Assembly (NCBI GenBank): GCA_020635695.1
Contig: JACJZH010000014.1
Coordinates: forward strand, 1 to 64,000
Origin: Flavobacteriales bacterium
GTDB taxonomy: Bacteria; Bacteroidota; Bacteroidia; Flavobacteriales_F; PHOS-HE28
Direction of reading: 5' to 3'
DNA: 64,000 bases
The position numbers and the translations under genes are program-made. Numbering within the stretch: the first letter of the stretch is position 1; each line of letters starts with the position of its first letter. Shown in pieces: positions 8,831-18,035 of the stretch. Under the pieces are notes generated by a model. It searched no databases. It was not told where the DNA came from and saw nothing but the letters and a program-made list of their open reading frames with translations.

Positions 8831-10426
8831 CTATGGAAGCACGTAGCGCACCTCCTGGTCCGGGTGCCTGTCCCGGAACCTGCAGCTGAGCCCCACCCGC
8901 AGGTAGTTGGTGATCAGGTCCTCGCCGCCATCCGGCAGCGCGGCCCGGAACTGCCACCCGGCTTCCAGCAGCAGGGCGCCGTGCGGGTCCACCACGTAGC
9001 CGGCCCGGAGCTCGTTGGCCAGGATGGTCTTCGGAAGCACGTCCCCATGGTAGTAGCCGAAGTTCTGTGGGCGCCCTTCGCTGTCGCGGGGGGGGCGTGC
9101 GCTTTCCGGCAGGAAGATGTTGTTGCCCCAGCTGTATCCGCCGGTGTCCTGCCCCATCACCGCGTAGCTGAACCGCTCGTGCACCTGCCAGCGCCCCTTG
9201 CGCCAATCGCCCACGGCCAGGGCCTCCACGAAGTTGGACCCGTAGGGATGGGCCAGGGGCTGCCCGTGGTGGCTGTAGTTCTGGCGGGTGTCCGAGTGGG
9301 TGTACATGAAGGGCCGCACGTAGTTCACCTCGGCCCTCAGGGTCAGTTCAGGTACCTGGAAGGCCTCGTAGGCCACCACCCCGGCCTGCACCGCCTGCTT
9401 GTTGCCGACCCAACCATCGCCTTCCCGCACTTCCCGCAGCACCAGCTCGTCCAGCATCACGTTGATGTAGAGCGTGTTGCGCTTGGCCAGCTTCACGTTC
9501 ATGCCGAACCCCAACAACGCGTTGTCCGGGGAGCCCTGGGCGAACTCCACCGGCCGGTAGAGCACCACGGGGCTCAGGTAATTGATGTCGAAGCCCCGCG
9601 GATAGTCGGGGTCGTTGTCCTGCCATACGATGCCCTCGAACACGGCGAAGTTGAAGCGCTTGGAGGCGTTCCAGCTCAGGTAGTGGAAGCTGGAGAACTT
9701 CCGCCCGAAGTCGCCCGCCACCCCGTCGGCGCCCCGGATGTCGTTCATCATCGTGAACAGGTTCACGTAGCGCACGTGCCAGAAGGTGGTCGTGATCTTG
9801 AAATAAGGGTAGCTGTACGCATTGTCCGAGAGGAACAACGAGCGGTAGCCTTCGCCGAAATGGTGCCTGCCCCGGCCCAGCGTCAGGTCGAAGTACTTCG
9901 AAGGGTGCCAGTTCAGGTAGGCGTTCCAGTCGTAGTGGGTGAAGGAGGGGCCGTCGCCGAACGCATACCCTTCACCGGGGGTCACCTGGGTGGCCCGGAC
10001 CAGGGTGTCCAGGTAGTCCGGGAACCGTTCGTTCCAGACCATCCCGTCCACGTGGAAGGCGAGCTTCTCGTGCAGGTCCCAGTCCAGCCAGGCCCCCGCG
10101 CCGGTGCGGTACTTCACCACGTCGTCCTCGCCCACGGAGGCGCCGAACTCGGCCTCGGCCAAGGGCCCGCCCCGCAGCCGTGCACCACCGGCCCACTGGT
10201 CCAGCACGGGGAGCAGGGAGGGCAGTGCGCTGGTATCGCGCAGCTCCAGACCTTCCAGGTCGCGCCTCAGGTAGGGCCGGATCCCCGTGTGCCGGGACGT
10301 CTTGTAGCGGTGCATGGCCTCGGCATAGGGGGCCTCCAGGGTGCGCGAGAGCGGCAGGTAGCCCTGCTGGGCGCTGATCGGCGACCAGCACACGCACCAG
10401 ACGAGCACCACGACCAGCCCCCTCAT
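8831..10426 (-). CDS. RemB/Wzi-like outer-membrane beta-barrel protein
   Basis: This 531-residue protein starts at ATG 10426 with a signal peptide (MRGLVVVLVWCVCW to SAQQ). It then shows alternating amphipathic strands and the motif HHGQPLAHPYGSNF near residue 400, shared with the paralogue at 11544-13124. RemB of Flavobacterium gliding motility and the Wzi capsule assembly proteins are the closest families I recognise, so a surface glycan or adhesin role at the outer membrane is likely. The ATG overlaps the stop of the WecA/TagO-like gene by 4 bases (ATGA). The frame upstream of 10426 belongs to that gene's shadow and was not used. Confidence 0.78.
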   Translation of the reverse strand: MRGLVVVLVWCVCWSPISAQQGYLPLSRTLEAPYAEAMHRYKTSRHTGIRPYLRRDLEGLELRDTSALPSLLPVLDQWAGGARLRGGPLAEAEFGASVGEDDVVKYRTGAGAWLDWDLHEKLAFHVDGMVWNERFPDYLDTLVRATQVTPGEGYAFGDGPSFTHYDWNAYLNWHPSKYFDLTLGRGRHHFGEGYRSLFLSDNAYSYPYFKITTTFWHVRYVNLFTMMNDIRGADGVAGDFGRKFSSFHYLSWNASKRFNFAVFEGIVWQDNDPDYPRGFDINYLSPVVLYRPVEFAQGSPDNALLGFGMNVKLAKRNTLYINVMLDELVLREVREGDGWVGNKQAVQAGVVAYEAFQVPELTLRAEVNYVRPFMYTHSDTRQNYSHHGQPLAHPYGSNFVEALAVGDWRKGRWQVHERFSYAVMGQDTGGYSWGNNIFLPESARPPRDSEGRPQNFGYYHGDVLPKTILANELRAGYVVDPHGALLLEAGWQFRAALPDGGEDLITNYLRVGLSCRFRDRHPDQEVRYVLP

Positions 10427-11538
10427 GCCTTGGACCGGTTGCGGATGAAGTAGGGCAGCACGGCCAGCACGAAGGCGATCACCGCCAGCACCAGCAGGCC
10501 CACGTTGGGGTGCCAGTCGCGGGTGAGCAGGCTGAGCGCGATGATCACCACCGCGTACAGGTACAGTACGCCCGAGGTGCCCCGGTGGCCCAGACCGAGG
10601 TCCATCAGCCGATGGTGGATGTGGTTGCGGTCGGCGGCGAAGGGCGAGGCCCCCTTGATGGTGCGGTAGGTGAAGATCCGCAGGGTGTCCACCAGCGGGT
10701 ACGCGATGGCCGCCATGGCAAAGAGCGGGGCCGCCACCTCGCGCAGCTGCACAGGAAGCCGGCTGGTATCGTGGTCCACCACCTTCATGGCCAGCACGGC
10801 GATGATGGCGCCGATGATCAGCGAGCCGCTGTCGCCCATGAAGATCCTGGCCGGATGGGTATTGAAGACCAGAAATCCCAACAGGGCCCCGGCAAGGACA
10901 AGGGCCAGGAGCGACAGGGCCACGTCGCCGGCCAGGTACAGCCAGGCCCCGTAGGCGAGCGCCGCGATCAACCCGACCCCGCCCGCCAGCCCGTCCACTC
11001 CATCGATCAGGTTGAAGGCGTTCACCAGCACCACGTACACGAAGAAGCTGAACCCGATGCTCACGGTCTCCGGCAGCTCGTACACGCCCAGGATGCCATG
11101 CATGTCCGTGATCCGGATGCCCGCCATCACCACCAGGATGTACCCCACCACCATGTGCCCGACCAGCTTCTTCACGGGAGAGAAGCCGATGATGTCGTCC
11201 TTCACGCCGATGAAGAAGAGCAGCACCATGGCCGCCAGGATGAACTTGAAATCCTTGTAGGCCGCGCCCATGGCCACGTAAAGGGCCTTGTACCCCGCGG
11301 CCTGGCTGCCGATCATCTTGGCCTCGGGGAACCACAAGGCATAGCTGAACAGCACCGCCGCGAAGATGATGATGCCCCCGATGGTGGGCACGCTGCGGTG
11401 GTGCACCTTGCGCTCCTCGCTGGGCTCGTCCACCAGGTGCTTCATGCGCGCCACCTTGATCAGGCTGGGCATGGTGAACAGCACCACGATGAAGGAGGTG
11501 AAGAAGCCCAGCAGGAGGATGTATCCGTGTTCCTTCAT
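10423..11538 (-). CDS. Undecaprenyl-phosphate sugar-1-phosphate transferase (WecA/TagO/MraY family)
   Basis: This 371-residue protein has about ten membrane helices and all family motifs: DEPSEERKVHHRSVPTIGG after helix 1, GVKDDIIG, NAFNLIDGVDGLAGG, FMGDSGS and the HIHHRL loop. It transfers a sugar phosphate (probably GlcNAc-1-P) from a UDP-sugar to undecaprenyl phosphate, starting assembly of a surface polysaccharide. The HIHHRL loop and length favour the WecA/TagO side over MraY. It lies between two RemB/Wzi-like genes and downstream of gmd-fcl, which fits polysaccharide export. The acceptor polymer is unknown. Confidence 0.88.
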   Translation of the reverse strand: MKEHGYILLLGFFTSFIVVLFTMPSLIKVARMKHLVDEPSEERKVHHRSVPTIGGIIIFAAVLFSYALWFPEAKMIGSQAAGYKALYVAMGAAYKDFKFILAAMVLLFFIGVKDDIIGFSPVKKLVGHMVVGYILVVMAGIRITDMHGILGVYELPETVSIGFSFFVYVVLVNAFNLIDGVDGLAGGVGLIAALAYGAWLYLAGDVALSLLALVLAGALLGFLVFNTHPARIFMGDSGSLIIGAIIAVLAMKVVDHDTSRLPVQLREVAAPLFAMAAIAYPLVDTLRIFTYRTIKGASPFAADRNHIHHRLMDLGLGHRGTSGVLYLYAVVIIALSLLTRDWHPNVGLLVLAVIAFVLAVLPYFIRNRSKA

Positions 11539-11543
11539 GCCCG

Positions 11544-13124
11544 TCAGATGTCGTAGTACCGGTTGAACAGACCCGTCCGCCAGGCCACGTACAGGTATCC
11601 GCTCTGGAGCTGTGCCGGTGCGTTGGTCAGGTCACGGCCCCGCCAGCCCAGCTGCACCTGCATGTTGGTCATCTGGTTCATGAGCCAGGAAGCGCTCAGG
11701 TCCAGGAAGGTGAGCTGACGGACGACCGGCCCGTCGGGTCCCGGCTCGGGGACATAGGGCTTCAGCAGGTCGCTGCCGTAGTTGAGGCTGTCGGCGCCGT
11801 CCACGTGGTAGGTGGCCAGGTTCACCTTGGCCCTGAACAGGAAGCGGTCGACCCGGTGGTCCACGATCACCACCGCTTCGTCCACGTAGCCACCCATCGG
11901 ATGGGCCAGGGGCTGCCCATGGTGGTGGTGGGCCATCACCGCAGGCCTCGCCTGGTACATGAACGGGTCCGCATGGTTGTATTCCACCTGGACGTGAAGG
12001 TCCCTGCCGAAGAGGTCGAACAGCCGGAGACCACCCTGCCAGGCCTGCCGGTCGGCATCCTGGATGGCAAACTGGCCATAGACGAGCAGGCGGTCGGTCA
12101 CCTTCCACTTCAGGTCCGCGCCCAGGATGTTCGTCCAGTCGCCATCGCTGCCGTTCACCACGCGGTTGAGGCCGATCACGGGGTTCAGCTCCATGGGTTC
12201 GAAGGGGCGCACCCCCGCGCTGTCGATGTTGCGGAAGATGGTGCTCTCGAAGAGGCCCAGCTGCACCCGGCCAAGGTCCACGCTCAGGTGGTGAACCCTC
12301 ATGCGCTTCCAGTAGAAGAGCGACTCGGCCGCCTCCCCGGTGGGGAGCCGCTCCAGCTCGTTCAGCTTGGCGTGGAAGGTGGTGTACTGCCAACGGCCGT
12401 TCGGGCTCAGCAGGCTGAACTTCAGGTAGGGGTAGTTCAGCGCGTTGTCGCTGAGCAACATGGACCGGTAGCCGTTGCCCACGAAATGCCGGCCATGCCC
12501 GAACTGGACGTTCAGCCAGGTGGCGGGCGACCAGCTCACGTTGCCCTGGGCCCAGGAGAAGTCGTAGGCCCGGTTCTTGAACCCCTTGATGCGCCCCTGC
12601 CCCGGCACCACGCCGGTGCGCTGGGAGTAGAGGTAGAGGTACTGGGGATAGATGGCCTGGTTCTCGTAGAACGTGGTCTCGAAACTGAACCGCGGCCCCA
12701 GATCGCCCCGCACGGAAACACCCCGGGCGTTGTGATAGAAGCGCGTGGTGTCCGAGAACTCCGTCGGGTCGTTGAAGTCCTGCCCCAGCTCGAAGTGGAA
12801 CACGGGATCGATCGTCAGGTGCACGTCCCCGTCCTTCACGATGAAGAGGTGCTCCTTGAACAGCTTCTCGGTGGCCCAGTAGTAGTGCCGGGAGCTGTCC
12901 GGCCGGTACCCCATCACGTGCGTGAGGTCGGCGCGGCTCTCGATGTAGGGGCGCATGCCCGTGTGCACCCGCCGCGTGCCGGTGGTGTCGATGCGGGCGT
13001 GGTTGCGGTCCAGGTCCAGGTAGATGTCCCGTTCCAGCGGAACGTTGTTCTGCTGGCCGTGGAGCATGAGCACAGGCGCCAGCAGGGCCGCGAGAGGCAG
13101 CAGGGAACGACGGATCGGGATCAT
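11544..13124 (-). CDS. RemB/Wzi-like outer-membrane beta-barrel protein (paralogue)
   Basis: This 526-residue protein starts at ATG 13124 with a signal peptide ending near LMLHGQQ. The rest is barrel-like, with the shared motif HHHHGQPLAHPMGGYVDE near residue 405 and ADPFMYQARP just before it. The longer reading frame upstream (to 13220) is non-coding by composition. It ends 5 bases before the WecA/TagO-like gene, so the two paralogues and the transferase form one operon. RemB (gliding) and Wzi (capsule anchoring) are both possible readings of this family. Confidence 0.78.
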   Translation of the reverse strand: MIPIRRSLLPLAALLAPVLMLHGQQNNVPLERDIYLDLDRNHARIDTTGTRRVHTGMRPYIESRADLTHVMGYRPDSSRHYYWATEKLFKEHLFIVKDGDVHLTIDPVFHFELGQDFNDPTEFSDTTRFYHNARGVSVRGDLGPRFSFETTFYENQAIYPQYLYLYSQRTGVVPGQGRIKGFKNRAYDFSWAQGNVSWSPATWLNVQFGHGRHFVGNGYRSMLLSDNALNYPYLKFSLLSPNGRWQYTTFHAKLNELERLPTGEAAESLFYWKRMRVHHLSVDLGRVQLGLFESTIFRNIDSAGVRPFEPMELNPVIGLNRVVNGSDGDWTNILGADLKWKVTDRLLVYGQFAIQDADRQAWQGGLRLFDLFGRDLHVQVEYNHADPFMYQARPAVMAHHHHGQPLAHPMGGYVDEAVVIVDHRVDRFLFRAKVNLATYHVDGADSLNYGSDLLKPYVPEPGPDGPVVRQLTFLDLSASWLMNQMTNMQVQLGWRGRDLTNAPAQLQSGYLYVAWRTGLFNRYYDI

Positions 13125-13142
13125 ACCGTGCTCGGAACAGGG

Positions 13143-13150
13143 CGAAAGTA
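13143..13150 (-). promoter_or_regulatory. Putative -7 promoter element TACTTTCG
   Basis: A one-mismatch match to TAnnTTTG lies 18 bases before ATG 13124, downstream of the hairpin that ends the fcl unit. Confidence 0.4.
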
Positions 13151-13178
13151 GCCCTTCCCCGGCACGGGCCGTGAACGC

Positions 13179-13205
13179 AAGGACCCGGCACTTGGCCGGG
13201 TCCTT
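13179..13205 (-). terminator. Hairpin terminator after fcl
   Basis: AAGGACCCGG pairs perfectly with CCGGGTCCTT around a 7-base loop, 24 bases after the fcl stop. The T-tract is weak, so efficiency is uncertain. Confidence 0.55.
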
Positions 13206-13228
13206 CCTGTTGCGTTCCAAGAGGTCGC

Positions 13229-14167
13229 TCAGACCTGCGCCAGCTCGCTCTTCGCGAACTCGGCGTACACGGCCGTGATGCCCTCGCGCAGACCGATCTT
13301 GTGCTTCCAGCCCATGGCATGCAGGCGGCCCACGTCCATGAGCTTCCGCGGGGTGCCGTCAGGCTTGCTGCTGTCCCAGACCAGCTCGCCCTCGAAGCCC
13401 ACCACGTCCTTGATCAGCTCGGCCAGCTCACGGATGGTGAGGTCCTCGCCGGTGCCCACGTTCACGAAGAGCTCCTCGTTGTAGTTCTTCAGCAGGAACA
13501 GGCAGGCGTCCGCCAGGTCGTCCACGTGCAGGAACTCGCGCCGCGGGCTGCCGCTGCCCCAGACGGTGACGTTGGGCTCGCCCTTCACCTTGGCGGTGTG
13601 GAACTTGCGGATGAGCGCAGGCAGCACGTGGCTGTTGTTCAGGTCGTAGTTGTCGTTGGGCCCGTACAGGTTGGTGGGCATGGCGCTGATGTAGTTGTCG
13701 CCATACTGCCGCCGGTAGCTCTCGGCCATCTTGATGCCCGCGATCTTGGCGATCGCATAAGGTTCGTTGGTGGGCTCCAGCGGACCGGTGAGCAGGCTCT
13801 CCTCCTTCAGCGGCTGGGGCGCCAGCTTCGGGTAGATGCACGAGCTGCCCAGGAACAACAGCTTCTTCACGCCCTGCTCATGGCTGGCGTGGATCACGTT
13901 GTTCTGGATCATCAGGTTCTCGTACAGGAACTGCGCCCGGTAGGTGTTGTTGGCGTGGATGCCGCCCACCTTGGCCGCGGCCAGCACCACGTAGGCGGGC
14001 TTCTCCTGGGCGAAGAAGTCACGCACGGCCTGCTGCTCGGTCAGGTCCAGTTCCTTGCTGACGCGGGTCACGATGTTGGTGAAGCCGTCCTTCTCCAGAC
14101 GCCGCACCACGGCGCTGCCCACCATGCCCCGGTGGCCTGCCACGTAGATCTTGTCTTGCTTGTTCAT
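13229..14167 (-). CDS. fcl: GDP-L-fucose synthase
   Basis: This 312-residue short-chain dehydrogenase has the nucleotide-binding AGHRGMVGSAVVRRL at the N-terminus, catalytic Ser in GSSCIYPKLAPQPL and the Tyr/Lys pair in YAIAKIAG. It performs the epimerase and NADPH reduction steps that turn GDP-4-keto-6-deoxymannose into GDP-L-fucose. Length and motifs match WcaG/Fcl throughout. It lies 38 bases downstream of gmd, which makes its substrate. A hairpin follows it. Confidence 0.95.
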   Translation of the reverse strand: MNKQDKIYVAGHRGMVGSAVVRRLEKDGFTNIVTRVSKELDLTEQQAVRDFFAQEKPAYVVLAAAKVGGIHANNTYRAQFLYENLMIQNNVIHASHEQGVKKLLFLGSSCIYPKLAPQPLKEESLLTGPLEPTNEPYAIAKIAGIKMAESYRRQYGDNYISAMPTNLYGPNDNYDLNNSHVLPALIRKFHTAKVKGEPNVTVWGSGSPRREFLHVDDLADACLFLLKNYNEELFVNVGTGEDLTIRELAELIKDVVGFEGELVWDSSKPDGTPRKLMDVGRLHAMGWKHKIGLREGITAVYAEFAKSELAQV

Positions 14168-14205
14168 GGATGCTCGGTATCGTCGGGGCGCAACATGATG
14201 CGCTC

Positions 14206-15438
14206 TTACTCCTGCTCGTGCAGGATCGTGTGTCCGCCCTCCTGCAGGTACACGTCGCGTTCGAACAGCTTGATGTCCTCACGCACCATCTCCTTCACCA
14301 GGGCCTTGATGTCGTACTTGTGCTTCCAGCCCAGCTCGCGCTTGGCCTTGCGGGGATCGCCCTCCAGGTGGTCCACCTCGGCGGGGCGGTAGTAGCGCTT
14401 GTCGATGGCCACGACCACCTTGCCGGTCTTCTTGTCGATGGCCCGCTCCTGGGCGCCCTTGCCCTTCCACTCCAGCTTGATGCCGGCCTCGGCGAAGGCC
14501 AGGTCCACGAAGTGGCGCACGGTGTAGGTCTTGCCGGTGGCCAGGACGTAATCATCGGGCTTCTTGGCCTGCAGCATCAGCCACATGCCCTCCACGTAGT
14601 CCTTGGCGTGGCCCCAGTCGCGCTTGGCGTCCAGGTTGCCCAGGTACAGGGTCTTCTGCAGGCCCAGCTTGATCTTGGCCGCGGCCCGGGTGATCTTGCG
14701 GGTCACGAAGGTCTCGCCACGCAGCGGGCTCTCGTGGTTGAACAGGATGCCGTTGCAGGCGAAGATGCCGTAGCTCTCGCGGTAGTTCTTGGTGATCCAG
14801 AAGCCGTAGAGCTTGGCCACGCCGTAGGGGCTCTTCGGATAGAAGGGCGTCTGCTCGTTCTGCGCATGGGGCAGCACACCGCCGTACAACTCGGAGGTGG
14901 AGGCCTGGTAGAACCGGGTCTTCTTCTCCATGCCCAGGATCCGGATGGCCTCGAGGAAGCGCAGGGTGCCGATGCCGTCCGCGTTGGCGGTGTACTCGGG
15001 CATCTCGAAGCTTACGGCCACGTGGCTCATCGCGGCCAGGTTGTAGATCTCGTCGGGCTGGATCTGCTGCACCAGGCGCAGGCAGTTCACGCTGTCCGTC
15101 AGGTCACCGTAGTGCAGGTGGAAGGGCAGGCCCTTCTCGTGCGTGTCGTGGTACAGGTGGTCGATCCGGTCGGTGTTGAACAGCGAACTGCGGCGCTTCA
15201 CGCCGTGCACCTCATAGCCCTTGTTCAGCAGGAGCTCGCTCAGGTAGGCGCCGTCCTGACCGGTGACACCGGTGATCAGGGCCACTTTGCGCTTTCCCTG
15301 TGGCCTGGCGGCGGCAGGGGCCTTGCGCGGGGTGGTCTTGCGGGACTTCGCGGTCTTGCTGCCGGTCTTGGCGGCACGGGTCGTCTTGGCGGCCTTGGGG
15401 GCGGCCTTGCGGGCCGTGGTCTTGCGTTTCGTTGCCAT
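14206..15438 (-). CDS. gmd: GDP-mannose 4,6-dehydratase with an N-terminal histone H1-like tail
   Basis: Residues from about 51 on are a complete GDP-mannose dehydratase: VALITGVTGQDGAYLSELL, STSELYG and catalytic YGVAK. It gives the 4-keto-6-deoxy sugar used by Fcl. Residues 1-51 are an extra basic tail built from Ala, Thr, Lys and Arg (19 Lys/Arg, no Asp/Glu), like the C-terminal tails of bacterial histone H1-like proteins. The tail is in one open frame from ATG 15438, 6 bases after the cysQ stop. A GTG at codon 52 (VALITG) could start a conventional enzyme. The enzymatic assignment is firm. The tail's function is unknown. Confidence 0.93.
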   Translation of the reverse strand: MATKRKTTARKAAPKAAKTTRAAKTGSKTAKSRKTTPRKAPAAARPQGKRKVALITGVTGQDGAYLSELLLNKGYEVHGVKRRSSLFNTDRIDHLYHDTHEKGLPFHLHYGDLTDSVNCLRLVQQIQPDEIYNLAAMSHVAVSFEMPEYTANADGIGTLRFLEAIRILGMEKKTRFYQASTSELYGGVLPHAQNEQTPFYPKSPYGVAKLYGFWITKNYRESYGIFACNGILFNHESPLRGETFVTRKITRAAAKIKLGLQKTLYLGNLDAKRDWGHAKDYVEGMWLMLQAKKPDDYVLATGKTYTVRHFVDLAFAEAGIKLEWKGKGAQERAIDKKTGKVVVAIDKRYYRPAEVDHLEGDPRKAKRELGWKHKYDIKALVKEMVREDIKLFERDVYLQEGGHTILHEQE

Positions 15439-15444
15439 GTTCGC

Positions 15445-16275
<831 letters not shown>

Positions 16276-16283
16276 GATGCGGC

Positions 16284-16291
16284 CAAAGGTA
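16284..16291 (-). promoter_or_regulatory. -7 promoter element TACCTTTG for cysQ-gmd-fcl
   Basis: A perfect TAnnTTTG word on the minus strand lies 8 bases before ATG 16275. Confidence 0.5.
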
Positions 16292-16373
16292 GCCGCGGCC
16301 CCACCGGGCACTGGCCCGGCAGGGAACGGTTATCCAAGGGCGATCGTGCGAAAGCCCCGGCCACGCGGCACGT

Positions 16374-16520
16374 CTACTTGCCCAGGATCTTGAACATCCC
16401 GGTGCCGCAGGTGGGGCAGGTGCCCTTCATCGCCTTGCGGCCGTTCTTCATGGTCACTTCGGCCGCGTTCTTCATGTCCCGCTTGGCCTTGCACTTCACG
16501 CAATATGCTTCCACTGCCAT
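16374..16520 (-). CDS. Small zinc-ribbon-like protein (DUF5679 type)
   Basis: This 48-residue protein starts at ATG 16520 (MAVEAYCVKCKAKRDM). It has two CxxC pairs (CVKC and CPTC) with the conserved VTMKNGRKAMKGTCPTCG between and around them. This matches the short zinc-ribbon family annotated DUF5679. It probably binds one zinc. The role is unknown, with nucleic-acid binding only a guess from the basic residues. Confidence 0.8.
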   Translation of the reverse strand: MAVEAYCVKCKAKRDMKNAAEVTMKNGRKAMKGTCPTCGTGMFKILGK

Positions 16521-16625
16521 CTTGGTCCGTGTTAAGGGGTTGTTATCGGACAAGGTAAGGGGCTGGCAGCGCTGCACGCGCCCGCCCTTCTCCACGACTT
16601 ATCAACCGTTCCGGCGGCAGCCCGC

Positions 16626-17030
16626 TCACCGCACCCGCTCGAAGTACAGGTCCTCGCCCCGAGGCACGCCGGTCTGGTAGTCGGCGCGGATGTAAGCGTA
16701 CTGGTCCCCGTGGAAGCTCAGGAAGGAGTAGATGATCGGGTACTCCTTGCCGTCGCGGTGCTTCTCCAGCTCCACCAGCATCTCCTTCAAGGTGATCCGC
16801 TCGCGTACCCGTTGGGGGTCCCGGTCACGCTCCAGGGTGGCTTCGTTGAAGCTGCGCCACACCAGGCGGTAGTGCTTCAGGTCCGCACCCCGAGGTGGCA
16901 GAAAGGTGGTGGGCTGGATGTGCAGCTCCGCCTTGAAGCGGCCGAACTCGGTGGCGTCCTGGGCCTGGGCGCTGCCGAGCAGGAGCGATACGAGTAGGAA
17001 GATCGGCAGGCGTGCCATGGCCCTCGCCAT
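16626..17030 (-). CDS. Exported hypothetical protein
   Basis: The start is ATG 17030 or 17018. Both give a signal peptide (MARLPIFLLVSLLLGSAQAQ) and a mature part of about 115 residues, including LKHYRLVWRSFNEATLERDR and an aromatic C-terminal half. I recognise no family. It lies 31 bases downstream of the aldehyde-dehydrogenase-like gene on the same strand and may share its transcript. The protein is probably periplasmic or surface exposed. Confidence 0.65.
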   Translation of the reverse strand: MARAMARLPIFLLVSLLLGSAQAQDATEFGRFKAELHIQPTTFLPPRGADLKHYRLVWRSFNEATLERDRDPQRVRERITLKEMLVELEKHRDGKEYPIIYSFLSFHGDQYAYIRADYQTGVPRGEDLYFERVR

Positions 17031-17061
17031 CCAAGATCCATGCCTGAACGATGACCTGAGG

Positions 17062-18006
17062 TCAATAGCCTCCACCCCCGCCCTGCCCCCGCTCGATGGG
17101 GTGCCAGGTGGTCTTCACCTCCTGGGTGTCCAGGATGGCGTACGGGCCTTCGGCCGCGCTCTTCGGGTCGCGGTACACCATGCGCTTCACGTTGCAGGTG
17201 GCCTCGGCGTCGAGCATCGTGCGCTCCTCCGGCGTGGCCCCGGAGACCACCAGCGCGTTCACGTCCATGTGCGCCACCAGGGGCTTCAGCAGTTCGTTCC
17301 GCAGGCCGGTGATCAGGTTCACCACGCCGCCGGGCAGGTCGCTCGTGGCCAGCACCTCGGCGAAGGAGACGGCCGGCAGGGGCTTGCTCTCGGCGGCCAC
17401 CACCACGCAGCTGTTGCCGCCGGCGATCACCGGGGCGATCAGGTCCACCAGGGCCAGCAGACCACCGTCGGTCGGGCACATCACCCCCACCACCCCGGTG
17501 GGTTCGTACACGCTGAAGTTGAAGTGGCTGGTGTTCGTCGGGTTCACGCTGCTGAACACCGCCTGGTACTTGTCGCACCAGCCGGCGTAGTACACCCAGC
17601 GATCGATCGCGGCGGAAACCTCGGCCTCGGCCTGCTTGCGGGGAGTTCCATGGAGAACGAGCTCCTCCACGAACTGCGCACTGCGGCCCTCCAGCATCTC
17701 GCCGATGCGGTACAGGATCTGCCCCTTGTTGAAGGCGCTGCGGTCCGCCCAGCCACCCTGGGCCTTGCGGGCGGCCACCACCGCCTCGCGCACGTCCTTG
17801 CGGCTGCCCCGGCACACGTTGGCCAGCGGCTTGCCATCGGCGCCCTTCGGCTGGTAGTAGCGCCCGCTCTCGGTGCGCGGGAACTTGCCGCCGATGTAGA
17901 GCTTGTAGGTCTTCATCACGGGCAGGCGCTTCGTGGCCGGACCGGCAGCAGCTTGCCCGTTGCTACTCACAGTGGTCTTGGTCGGTGCGGTTCGCGTCTT
18001 GCTCAT
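17062..18006 (-). CDS. Truncated aldehyde dehydrogenase-like protein lacking catalytic residues
   Basis: This 314-residue protein aligns by eye with the N-terminal (NAD-binding) part of aldehyde dehydrogenases: YKLYIGGKFPRTESGRYY, IDRWVYYAGWCDKY, EPTGVVGVMCPTDGGLLAL and DLPGGVVNLITG. The normal PWNFP oxyanion Asn motif is replaced by CPTDGG. The catalytic Cys region is absent because the protein stops at about 310 residues, ending in a glycine run. This form is known in Bacteroidota as a companion of a full-length enzyme. Here the likely partner is the damaged gene at 25481-26864. The start ATG 18006 (MSKTRTAPTK) is chosen over 18027. Confidence 0.82.
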   Translation of the reverse strand: MSKTRTAPTKTTVSSNGQAAAGPATKRLPVMKTYKLYIGGKFPRTESGRYYQPKGADGKPLANVCRGSRKDVREAVVAARKAQGGWADRSAFNKGQILYRIGEMLEGRSAQFVEELVLHGTPRKQAEAEVSAAIDRWVYYAGWCDKYQAVFSSVNPTNTSHFNFSVYEPTGVVGVMCPTDGGLLALVDLIAPVIAGGNSCVVVAAESKPLPAVSFAEVLATSDLPGGVVNLITGLRNELLKPLVAHMDVNALVVSGATPEERTMLDAEATCNVKRMVYRDPKSAAEGPYAILDTQEVKTTWHPIERGQGGGGGY

Positions 18007-18035
18007 GTCTGGCGAAAGGAGTTCCAAGGGCCAAG

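Noticed and set aside
13125..13220. Longer start for the RemB/Wzi-like gene at 13220
   Set aside because: The extra 32 codons precede a clear signal peptide and overlap a terminator and promoter word.
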